This document shows, in pieces, positions 22,147 to 31,561 of a DNA stretch of 64,000 bases. Position 1 is the stretch's first letter, and every line of letters begins with the position of its first letter. Source of the DNA: Diogma glabrata (taxonomy: Eukaryota > Arthropoda > Insecta > Diptera > Cylindrotomidae). Position numbers and translations under genes: made by a program. Below the pieces are notes generated by a model. The model was not told the DNA's origin. It ran no database searches and saw only the letters and a list, made by a program, of their open reading frames with translations. The stretch spans positions 244,385,926 through 244,449,925 of the forward strand of contig OY856188.1 in NCBI GenBank assembly GCA_963693315.1. Reading direction: 5' to 3'.

Positions 22147-22412
22147 GAATATGGAACATTCAAATAAGTGATGTGGTTCCGCTTTACAAACACTGCATTT
22201 ATTATCAGATGTTGTATATGCATTGATTTGATATTTGCTGTTGGTTTCCCATACGATGTTGGTTTACTATAAGCTTTAAATGCTTCTGCTGCGTCTGCTC
22301 TTTGGTTGAGAAAGTTGAATAAATCATTCCATGTAGAACAAACGATATTAATGACGAAATTCGCCCATCGTTGTTGGTTGTCCTCATCTAATTTGTTGAC
22401 TACCAAATCCAA
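22143..22412 (-). pseudogene. BEL/Pao gag, segment after the inserted element
   Basis: The frame LDLVVNKLDEDNQQRWANFV matches the Pao gag block (xxxVxxKLDxExxRxWE) and continues the gag frame that stops at 24005 across the inserted folded-back element. An AUG is not expected here; the first codon is TTG, next to the insertion. Confidence 0.75.
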
Positions 22413-24009
22413 CTAGCAAACTTACTTCTCAATTTTGAGTTATACAAGTCTTAGCTTCAATAAAGCTTCGATAAATCTTCTAAGTGGAAGCTAGTTATAT
22501 TTTACTTCTATAAAGTTTTGATACAACTTCCACAGAGAAGTTCTCCCCACCACCGGAATAAAAGCTTCTAAAATACTTCTATATTTAATATTAGAAGCTT
22601 TACCGAAACTTATCTACAGATCACTAAATAGAGCTTCCAAAAAAAGGTTATAGAAGTTATAGCTGTCATTGGGATTGTAGTTGTTTCGGCGATAACTGTT
22701 TACAGATCTTATCTTATAGAACCACAGCTGTCGTAGTCTAAAAATTGCTTTAATATAAAACGAAATATGTCAAACTGACGGAAGCTATTGCTTTTATTAT
22801 TTTAACTAAATTTAGATGTAGAAAATATAGTTTAATTTAGGGGCTTACATATTGTTCAAATAAAGGCGTAAGTACGCTAAAAGTTAATGATTGAAAAAAT
22901 ATAACCTCCTAATGTTGCTATACCTAAAATCTTTGAGCTAATAAAACAAATAGAAAATAGATTTTTCAATATTCTTTATATCCATCAAAAAGAAACGATA
23001 GTACTTTGTGTATCTAGTTGCACAAAGTTGATTTTTTCCGCACGCGTCGTAATTTGATTTTTTCCGCACGCGGACAAAGTACGACAAGTGCGGAAAAAAT
23101 CAATTTGTGCAACGAGTTGCACACAACGTTTTTTGCAATTCCGAAAACACAATTAAACAAAATTATTCTGCAACCAAATTTTTTACAATCAACATTCATA
23201 TTAAAATATAAGTAAACATTTCTATAATCAACTTAGCATTGAGACAATTTTCTATGAAACAGTGCGGAAAAATAAAACAATGCAGGAAAATAAAACAGTG
23301 CGGAAAAAAACCCACTTTTTGATCTAGTTGACAATATCGAAATACGTTGAATTGTGATTCGGAATTGCAAAAAATATTTTAAGAACGTAAACCTCAGATT
23401 ATGATTTCATCGTTAAAAATCCATTGAAATTACATGTCACATACCTTTTTCCATAAAAAATAAGCCCCTGAATTATATACTATATTTTCTACATCTAAAT
23501 TAAAAACAAAATTCAATGGAAGTCTTATAGAAGCTATTTTTACTGTAACTACTATCAAAGATATTTATTGTTCCAGAAGGACCAGGGTTCGAAGCTTGAT
23601 GCGACCGTAAACAATAACTTAAATTTAAACACTATATAATAAATAACATAGCAATAACAATAATTACGTTAAAAAATGTTGATATATAAAAAACATTGTA
23701 ATATTTTTGTCACATTTTTTATAGTTTTTATAAGACTTCTAAAGATTGCTTAAAACAAGCTTTAGACGCATTTTACCGAAGCTATAACTTGTGAAACCGT
23801 AAATTCTATTCAACTTGCATTACTGCTTACAAAGGACCTTACCGAAGTTATTTCCGAAGTCTTTTACAAATTATAGTTTCGTTAAAGGCGGAGAAGTTCT
23901 CCAAATGGCCTTTATCGAAACTGCTTAGAAATTTTAAGGAAACTAGGAAGGTGGGGAAGTTAGTTTCGGTAAGACTGTTTAGTGTTTTAAAAGAAGTTAA
24001 AGTGCTAGT
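22412..24009. mobile_element. Folded-back DNA element inserted in Pao gag
   Basis: The ends ACTAGCAAACTTACTTCT (22412-22429) and AGAAGTTAAAGTGCTAGT (23992-24009) are imperfect inverted repeats. The inverted symmetry continues inside: TTTAGATGTAGAAAATATAG near 22811 pairs with the reverse complement of about 23486-23505, and TTTAGGGGCTTA near 22837 pairs with TAAGCCCCTGAA near 23462. A nearly perfect small palindrome sits at 23020-23116. Subterminal regions are rich in AGAAGC/AACTTC repeats. The gag frame is resumed on both sides with a shared CTAG or TA at the junctions, so TA or CTAG may be the target duplication. No transposase is encoded. Confidence 0.75.
23020..23116. repeat. Central palindrome of the gag-inserted element
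   Basis: GTTGCACAAAGTTGATTTTT at 23019-23038 followed by TCCGCAC pairs with GTGCGGAAAAAATCAATTTG then TGCAAC to the right. GC-richer CCGCACGCG blocks repeat inside. It could form a hairpin. Confidence 0.7.
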
Positions 24010-24481
24010 TCGGATCTCTACTTTCAAACTGAGTACCAAGAGCTTTTAACCCTCGAATCACTTCATCGCATGTTAATAGCAGCTGATTCATCGCAGCTGA
24101 TGAATTCCTGATATGAGGGTGCTCCACAATGGTTTGAATGAAAGAGTTAACAATGTGCTTCTTCTTATCGTATCTCTTGCATAATTTCTGAAAGGCTTCA
24201 AGATAATTAGCTTCAAAAATCGCCATATGGCTTAATAAGTTGCTTGCTTCACCCTTTAAACAACCCTTAAAGTATTGGAATTTTTGTGCCGCAGAAAGTG
24301 TATTATTATCGTGAATAAGTTTGGTGATCAAGTCGTAAAATGACTGCCAATCCTTGTAGTCACCTTCGAAAACTGGTATTGTTATACTTCGGATGTTTAC
24401 TTCGGATGACACGTGCTGGTTCATTGATACACCCACTGATTCATTTATACATTGTGATGTATTGACTGTAGCTAAATTCAT
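24005..24481 (-). pseudogene. BEL/Pao gag N-terminal segment
   Basis: 158 codons from ATG: ITIPVFEGDYKDWQSFYDLI, FQYFKGCLKGEASNLL, then YLEAFQKLCKRYDKKKHIVN. This is the Pao gag core (IxxPxFxGDxxxWxxFxxxF...KFxYLKxxLxGEAxxLI...YxxAxxxLxxRY). It ends at the inserted element and continues at 22412. The frame is open throughout. Confidence 0.85.
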
Positions 24482-24702
24482 CAGACAAATAGTGGAATTA
24501 AGCTCCGTTATAAAATATTTATAAATTCAAATAAAATAAAATTCAAAGCCAAATTTATTATCAAAGTTTATATTTTCTTTATTTTCTGATTAAATGGTTA
24601 CTAATTCGTAAATTATTTGAGCAAATAAAAAAATAAAAAATATGATACTTATCGCACGTGATGAAATGGCGTCCTATCTGCCATTTACAGGCTGCTTGCG
24701 TA

Positions 24703-24722
24703 GAATCTGGCTCGAAGGACCA
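24703..24722 (-). other. Primer-binding site complementary to tRNA-Tyr 3' end
   Basis: On the plus strand this reads GAATCTGGCTCGAAGGACCA, matching the 3' end of animal tRNA-Tyr plus CCA (GAATCCGGCTCGAAGGA-CCA from memory of the insect gene) with one mismatch. On the element's strand it is TGGTCCTTCGAGCCAGATTC. It lies about 220 bp before the gag start, directly after a sequence ending ...GAACA, as expected for a primer-binding site after a 5' LTR. Confidence 0.75.
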
Positions 24723-25000
24723 ATGTTCAAATTCAGACGCTGCTGATAGAATAAATTCACCTTGTTCTTGCTAGGTTTAGTTTAAGAAAAAAACTTTCTA
24801 TTTATTTTAATCAAATGATTAAGTTATCAAAATTTATTTAATAAATATAATTAAAAATATTTTTGAATTTACAACTTGAAACTTTATTTATTTCTTATTG
24901 AACGTATACGTTAAGCGTATTAAAGACAAAGAAAAATAAAATTTGACAAGCTATATGTATTATAATATATATAGAGCGAGGTTAATAACAGTTCCACTAA
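24723..25000 (-). other. Probable 5' LTR remnant of the BEL/Pao element
   Basis: AT-rich sequence upstream of the primer-binding site on the minus strand, ending ...TTTGAACA plus one base before TGGTCC. No second LTR copy is present in the window to define its outer edge; the 25000 limit is a guess. Confidence 0.4.
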
Positions 25001-25329
25001 CCTCTTACCAAATTCTGCCATTTATTAGAATTATGATGATATAACAATAAGGTTGGTGTCCAATTTTTGCAGCGTCCTTTTAACCCCAGTCTATTAATTC
25101 GAAGGAGTGGGTTTTAAGATACAAAAAATTGATAACAATATTCTCATACTTTTTATTAACCGCTAACTCAAAATAGCGTAAATCATAATTTTTCTCCTCA
25201 ACATTAACACATTCTACATGAAATAAGTATAAACTTAGTACGTGACTGGAACCTTGGGACAATTGGGAATTTTTCTGTAGACATTTGCATTTAACTTACT
25301 TGACAAAAACGCATAGGGTCTTGATTCTT
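25001..25329. other. No gene recognised
   Basis: Lies between the Pao LTR remnant and family R copy B. One short minus-strand frame (25262-25080) has no motif. Confidence 0.35.
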
Positions 25330-26480
25330 GATGAAACTTTGCTATATGATCAAGGTTAACTCAAAACTGGAAGATCTAGAGTCATTTAAAAATAAGAGAG
25401 GACTACTGAACACCCTTAAGTGTTAATCTTCAATAACTCTAATCCTGGCCTGGATTTGAATCTTATTGGGACTTGGTATATAAGGTTTTAATACTGTTTC
25501 CAATATTTCTGTATACAAACCTCCTTTGCTTTGTACATGTACTTTTAGGGTACATTGAGCAAAGAGGTGAGGCGTTCACCATAAAACAGGAGGTTTTTTC
25601 CTTACGGTTTTTAAGTTTGTTGGGGTGGGGAGCAGAGAACATTTGGTCGTGAATTAATTTTTATGACACTTTGGGAAAACAAGCAAAGGGGGTCCTCCGA
25701 GCTTCTGTTTTTTTAAAAGCTCAATAACATCTGTAACTGATAATTGAAATTAATTAAACTTGGTACGTAAGCGTTTAGTACGGTTTATAACAGTTCCGTA
25801 TCACTTGCGTTTTTCACTTGCGGTAAAAATACTTTTTACATTTTTTCCAGAGTCTTTATTCACACAACAGTCTACAATAATGAGGTGATTATGTTGAAGC
25901 TTTTGAACACTTAGTGTGAGAAGGAACACATCGATCAAAGTGACGGGGATTTCACTATACAACAGCTCACTTTTATCACTATGTTTTTAAAGTTTGTTGG
26001 GAGCATAAAGAATTCGTTCATTAATCAGTTCTTATGAGACTTTGGCCAAAGATGGAAATTTAGATGACAAAGAACTTATTAGTTCTGGGACTATATTGGG
26101 ATAAGTGGTGAACGGCCTCCCAAGCACACGTTTATTTGAAACTTTAATAATGGATAATCGATTTTTCTTAAACTGGGTACATATATGCTAGGAGCATGAT
26201 TTGTAACAATTCTGCATTTCAAGTTTCAGTTTCTCACTTCCGGTAAAATTTTTTTTACTTTTTCTCTTTGTAAAATAGAATCTTTGTCTGTTGAGATGCT
26301 ATAACTTTTTTTAATGAACTAACTTTAACTAAGCCTTAGCAAAAAATGAAGATTTATAGGAGAAAGAACTGATAAGCTCTTGAGCGATAATAGGCAAAGT
26401 GGTTTGAGTTTCCGGTGCACTTGTTTTTTTATAATTGGAACTACGCAAAATCTATAACAATAGTAAGGCAGTAATTGAAT
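25330..26480. repeat. Family R dispersed repeat, copy B
   Basis: Begins with a part shared with 48160-48380 (TGAAACTTTG near 25342, GGAAGATCT, AATCTTCAATAACT, TATATAAGGTTTT and TACTGTTTCCAATATTT). It then shows TTTGTTGGGGTGGGGAGCA and TTTGTTGGGAGCATAAAGAA units, a TCACTTGCGGTAAA variant of the CTTCCGG block and TGTTGAGATGCTATAAC. It is uninterrupted, so it shows the family's internal order best (about 1.15 kb). Confidence 0.75.
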
Positions 26481-26489
26481 GAATTAAAA

Positions 26490-28430
26490 CATATAAACAC
26501 CTGATCGACCTTAACCATAACTTTTAAATTACTTAGAACCACATATCAGTGTCTAAAAATAAAAAATAGTTTTTATTCCTATATATCTTACAGCAGGGTT
26601 TTGTTAATTTAAGTTTATTTCTATTTAATATAAATCTTAACGAATGATAGATACATGATATTTATTTATCATATACATATCTTTAATTATTGTAGAAAAA
26701 TAAATTAAAAAAATACAATTATTGAATGATTAATTTATAAACTATAACTGACATTAAAATAAACGCTATTATTTTCTTTTCAAGACACTAATATATTGAG
26801 ACATTACAATCATTTATTATATCTTATCCCAAAAGAGTTTAATAAAAATAATATGAATCGTATAACAGAAATTATGAGGTCAAGCTAAAAATTAGATTGC
26901 CTTAAGATAAATATTTATATGGGTGGTCGAAAACTAAATTAGAATCATGTTAATGGTTTATTCCAAAACATAAATGCTTATGCATGTAAGATGTTGTTGA
27001 AAGAGGTTTTCTTAATATTTTATAATTATTTATTTATAAATAAAAAATATATTTTTTTAAAAATCGATAGTTCTTACCATTAACTTTTCATCTATCCCCC
27101 GTAAAAAAAAATAAACTATAAGTAATAACTATAACATATCTCACATTACTGTTTTCATTTTTATTCGTGTCTGTGTTTATAAGTTGCGATCATGAACTTG
27201 AAAAAAAAATTCTTGATCTTGGTTATCCATTATAGTTTTAAATTAAATTTAGTTTCGTGTAAAGCAAGTATTAAATGTTAAATAAAAATATTCATACTGG
27301 ATTTATTTACCTTGATTATTTTGCTTCAAGAAACCCGAATAATACGAAATACAATGATAAATTTGTGATTTGAGGAGATTTGAGGAAATGATAATTGGTA
27401 GAGTGAATTGGTTCCCTCCATACCTACGACACAAATAAATCGTTAAAATTGTTTGACTAAACAAATTGTATTGTCTTGTGAATGAAAATGATGTGGTATG
27501 GTTACAGTTGATATTATGAAAAACATTATTTCCAACACCCTACCATCAACAAACAAAATATTCCAATAATTTTACAAATTTCATACTTTTATTGGTTTAC
27601 CAAAATTGATGTACCAAAATACTGGTGCGAATTTTTTGTTACAACTCAAGTTATTTTGTTTATTATTTCATATGAAAAATTAATTTATGTGAAAACGTTA
27701 GATTCATTTGATGTATAGGTTTGAAAAAAAACACAAAAATTTTTCCAAAATATGAGTAATTGCAAAACATAAATTTAGTTTTTAGTTATATAGAAATATG
27801 AAAAGAATGAGACGAAAAGCTATGATGGTTTTTGTAAAATGACGGCATCTCTTTAAAGTTGCTTGGTTTCCTGTCTCTTAAATCATAATCGTCTAAAATC
27901 ATTTATTGTCTGGTACAGCATACATAAAGAAAAACCAATCGGGTATCAACCACATTTGTCGTAACAACGAATCCGATTTCTTGAGCAGAATAATTGTGCA
28001 TATGCATGGTTTAGCATAACCCCGCGTAGGCCAGTACCAGCTAATGGCATACTATTTAACGTGAAATATCAGATACCACTGGCAATAGCAGTGAAATATC
28101 GCAAGCCAAGGTGATATCTTAGGAATACTAGCGGATAAACTATTTTCAGTTTTCATCTGATCATTCCGTGAAGATTATTTTATGCCACATACGCTGTTTA
28201 ACATAATGATATTATAGTGGACGTGAAGATCTTCAGTAAATACAAGGCAACAAAAATGTGCCACTTTCGCAATAACCAAATATTCGTCTAGTGGTTTAAT
28301 TATGATACCACGTACTGATCTTAACACGAACATAGACTTCAGCCAACGTGCTGACGCCCGCAGCGATTTCCAACTTCATATATCAATAAAAAAAATGTAA
28401 CATATTTTTACGTTTTTTTCCAAATTAACT
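26490..28430. other. No gene recognised
   Basis: Long AT-rich stretch. The part 27900-28380 is noticeably less AT-rich, but neither strand gave a recognisable protein. It might be internal sequence of the LTR element suggested at 28440-28900. Confidence 0.35.
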
Positions 28431-28439
28431 TCGAATTGG

Positions 28440-28900
28440 CCTTACTCTCAATTCGATAAACATAATTCCCAATCTCTTTCTGAGTTCGATCACTGATTAG
28501 TAAGCACTACCACCAGGTTTTATTAAGTATTCAACAACTTAATTGTTCCACAATAATAGGAAAACAATACAGCAAACAATATTCCTAACTAGAATATTCT
28601 TTCAACAGCTTCAGAACTCCAACGGTTGATTGTAGAAATTTCCAGTAATACAACGTTTAAAATAATACACAAATTATTTCTACTTAATAACACTTTAAAC
28701 CTTATTCATCAAAACTTATTTAAAAAATCACTTTTATAATTATTACTTCACTATCGCAGGTTTAAAATAACACTAGTTCTAATCTACAAGAGGCAATCGC
28801 TTATATACCATTCTGCTTAAGTTCTAGAAAATTCGAGGTCACTTCTTAGAAACCTTGAGAAAATAGTAGAATATTCGATTAATTTACGTTATGCTGATTT
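28440..28900 (-). promoter_or_regulatory. Candidate LTR or promoter with TATA box and heat-shock element
   Basis: On the minus strand, in order: TTC-GAA-TTC units spaced as a heat-shock element (plus-strand TTCTAGAAAATTC, 28822-28834), TATATAAG (28807-28800), about 280 bp of sequence, then AATAAA (28523-28518). This order fits the U3-R-U5 of an LTR, with transcription starting near 28770. No second copy or flanking duplication was found, so a promoter of a small minus-strand transcription unit is the alternative. Confidence 0.35.
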
Positions 28901-28915
28901 GATTCATAAAATCAT

Positions 28916-29101
28916 TCAATTTTTTTCATTGTCGACCCAAGTTCTAAGAAGTACAACAACAACACTATTCATTTCATTAATTTGTTGTTGTATTTTGTTG
29001 ATTTGATTTTCCTGGAATTGACCGTAATCGTCTGGGTTTTTCTGTAATCGTCTAGATTTTTCTGTAATCGTAACAATATTATGGAATGAACTCACTCCCA
29101 A
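28916..29101 (-). CDS. Short open frame upstream of the candidate LTR
   Basis: 61 codons, Gln/Asn-rich with a heptad-like stretch (QENQINKIQQQINEMNSVVV). Part of it is made by a 20-bp tandem repeat (29020-29080). It could be the end of a retroelement gag-like frame or chance. No family recognised. Confidence 0.2.
   Translation of the reverse strand: MGVSSFHNIVTITEKSRRLQKNPDDYGQFQENQINKIQQQINEMNSVVVVLLRTWVDNEKN
29020..29080. repeat. Short tandem repeat, 20-bp unit
   Basis: Three copies of a unit close to CTGTAATCGTCTGGGTTTTT; the first starts ACCGTAATCG and the third is partial. Confidence 0.75.
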
Positions 29102-29359
29102 ATCGTCATCGTTTGACCATCCGGTGCACGCCTCTGCTTTAAAACACTACAGCGATAAAATTCCGGAACACCTTGTGCAAACAAATGATCCAAAAATTAT
29201 ATTCACATAGGTTGGGCGCTTTTAAATTTTTGTCATCTTGCCTTTCTCGAACCACCGCCATATCGTTTAAAACATTTAATTTTTTTTGTTTCAGTTATAT
29301 TATTTTTATTTTGGCACAATAAAATATCGTAACAATAATTTAACACCATAAAATATCGT

Positions 29360-30000
29360 AACTTAAAAACATTTAAAATTTTGGAAAACACAGTTTAAAT
29401 TTAAGTTAAACAATTTTTTGTTACGATTGAAATATAATTTTTTTCTTAATATTTTCAGTTCTGAATCACTCAACTGAAATTTTAAAATGTTTTTCCTTAT
29501 ATAATTTTTAATTATTCTAAACATGAAGGAAGGAAGAGTTAATTGCATGAAACAGATGCTCGTTATTCATATTGTTTGTAATCAATACATTTACAATTTA
29601 GGGTTACATTATAAGTTAATAACAGATTGTCTCATTTTTTTTCATAACATTCTTCCTGTTCTATCAATTTATAAAACATAAACAAGCAAAAAGCTAGAAA
29701 TGTTCATGTATTGTAAAAATTGATTTCTTTCTCTGTTTCATTATTCTAACGCTATCAATTCTTTTGCTTCGTTTTTATGTAAACAGGGAAAATAAACAAA
29801 ATACGAAACATTGCAAATAGAGTGCAAGTATATATAACAAAAACCATTATAACCTTGATGTTTTACAGGAAGTCCGAAGAGGAAGTATACCGATTGATAA
29901 AAATGTCAATGAAAAATGCAATGAAGTCGTATCATAAATGAAAGATGGAAAAGTGTGGTGGTCGATTAAGAAATTAGTCTTTACTATTAGTGCAGCCATG
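29360..30000. repeat. Dispersed repeat, inverted copy at 48880-49480
   Basis: The reverse complement shares blocks with 48900-49400: CTTCGGACT or CTTCGGACTCC, CTGTAAAACATCAAGGTTAT, AGTTTTTGTTATATA or GGTTTTTGTTATATA, ATTAACTCTTCCTT or CAACTCTTCCTT, and TAATTAAAAATTATA. It adjoins the gypsy integrase relic (30130) and may be non-coding sequence of a related element, but the second copy has no integrase beside it. Confidence 0.65.
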
Positions 30001-30129
30001 GCTGTTTGAACTACAAAGAACTATTTCCTTTTCTAACACCTTTATTCAGAACTCAAGAGTTCTTATTAGATGGTAGGTTTTTGTTCATACGATGCATGCT
30101 TAACATCACGTAATTTGGCGGACATAAAA

Positions 30130-30880
30130 ATCTAACAATGGTGGACAGATACACCAGATGGCCTGCAGTCATCCCGATGCCTGATATCACAGCTGAAACA
30201 ATTGCTCATTGTTTAATTAATGGATGGATTTCAAGATTTGGTGTTCCAGAAAAAATATCAACAGATCTTGGTTCTCAATTCGAATCAGCAGCTTTTCGAT
30301 AATTGTCGCGATTACTTGGAATCAATAACCTTCGAACAACGGTTTATCATCTCTAAGCTACCGGAATTATTAAAAGTTGGCATCGAACTATCAAATCTGC
30401 TATTATGTGTCATCAAAGAAGATATCTCAGCAACGCCTTCAGAATTAGTTTATGGTAGTTCAATCAAATCGCCTGGTAAATTATTCTCAGCATCTACTAA
30501 TTTTAATTCAGATACTGAATTTATCAAAATTCTTTGTCGTCATATGCTTCAACTTTAGCCTACTGTTACCGCTCATCATGGTACAAAAAAGTATTTGATC
30601 AAAAAAGTCTTTCATCAAAAGTACTCATGTTTTTGTCCGCGTGGACAGAGTTCGGCGATCATTACAACCACCGTACGAGGACCCGTATGAGGTAGTGAAG
30701 AAGCACGAAAAATTTTTCGATGTAAAAATGAATAAGGGAATCGTCAAAGTTTCAATCGACAGGTTGAAAGTCCCATTTCTACCCAATGATTTTTGGATAA
30801 CACACGACAAAATACTAGTATTCCGATTTCATCAACAACAATTTCTTCACCAACAACGACTTTAACTGCGAAACCAATTG
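30130..30880 (+). pseudogene. Ty3/gypsy integrase relic
   Basis: Read on the plus strand from about 30137: MVDRYTRWPAVIPMPDITAE, then WISRFGVPEKISTDLGSQFE, a frameshift near 30295, LLGINNLRTTVYH, then in another frame TPSELVYGSS, and after a further shift DRVRRSLQPPYEDPYEVV with SIDRLKVPFLP. This is the gypsy integrase core (first Asp at VDRYTRWP, second at STDxGxQF) and its C-terminal domain. At least three frameshifts or stops. The N-terminal zinc-binding part and RT are not present upstream. The frame at 30220-30558 mixes two frames and is not a real protein. Confidence 0.85.
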
Positions 30881-31480
30881 CTGTAACTACACCATAACAA
30901 ATCGGCTATGCAGACTTGCTAGAATTCGATAAGACACTATTATTCTAATCTAACACATATTAACATAAAATGGTTTTCATCAATTCAAAAATTACAACAA
31001 AAATCCCACTACTTGAGTAAAAATTTGTACGAACAAAACAAAAATTGGATTCCCAATAATTAATTTAGTTAGTAGCATATTTGTTGATGATAAGGCGCTC
31101 TGTTTTCCTCAAAGATTAAAGCTCAGATATATAAATATATTGCTGCTCGTTACTTTGAGCAAGCAATAGTGTGTCATCAAGGAATATTTCATAACTAGCT
31201 TTTAAACAGCAATGGGACCGGAGTACATGTAGTTGTCACATTTGAAGATCAAAAACAATAAAAAATTAAAAATCAACAAAATAGTCAAAAGCACCAAGGA
31301 AATGAAAAATTTTATCAAAAAAATCATAGCTAGCTTTTGCATCCTTGTTGTATTTGTTTATGCAATGTTTTGTTGTGAAATCAAAACAAATGTAATTTTG
31401 TCAAAAAAATTAAAAATTTTATTATTAAAACGATTTGTGCTTAGATATTTTTTAATTATTATCGGTAATAAAACTGACGA
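30881..31480. other. Region upstream of the bestrophin gene, no gene
   Basis: AT-rich. A TATATAAATATA box near 31118-31129 followed by GCTGCTCGTT could belong to a 3' LTR of the gypsy relic, which would be expected here, but no matching LTR is seen. The Lys-rich frame at 31233-31484 is compositional. Confidence 0.35.
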
Positions 31481-31492
31481 TTAACTCCATCT

Positions 31493-31500
31493 TATATAAG
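31493..31500 (+). promoter_or_regulatory. TATA box of the bestrophin gene
   Basis: TATATAAG, 62 bp before the start codon at 31562. The predicted start of transcription is about 31520-31530, leaving a 5' UTR of only some 35 bp. Inference from position; no Initiator consensus was proven. Confidence 0.5.
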
Positions 31501-31561
31501 TCGTAAACAGAACTAGAAGTTTTACAATCGATTAAAACAGTTAAAAGAATAATTTGAGAAA

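Larger units (their letters stand above)
18722..25000 (-). mobile_element. BEL/Pao LTR retrotransposon, decayed, 3'-truncated
   Basis: Read on the minus strand from about 25000 to 18722: 5' LTR remnant, primer-binding site, gag, zinc knuckle, protease, reverse transcriptase, RNase H and integrase start, in the normal BEL/Pao order. Every domain carries frameshifts or stops. The gag gene is split by a folded-back DNA element (22412-24009). The coding similarity ends abruptly at about 18722 inside integrase, and no second LTR is seen to the left, so the 3' end is deleted. The outer edge of the 5' LTR was not determined; 25000 is approximate. Confidence 0.85.

Noticed and set aside
24703..24722. 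A tRNA-Tyr gene on the plus strand
   Set aside because: Only the last 20 bases of the tRNA plus CCA are present; no A box, anticodon arm or acceptor 5' strand precedes it. Genomic tRNA genes lack CCA. It is a primer-binding site.
30220..30558. 112-codon plus-strand frame as a gene
   Set aside because: Its first part reads the gypsy integrase sequence out of frame and its last part reads it in frame, so it is a product of frameshifts in a relic.
31233..31484. 83-codon frame just upstream of bestrophin, as an upstream gene or extra exon
   Set aside because: Composition is AT-driven, it overlaps the region just before the TATA box, and the bestrophin N-terminus is already complete.
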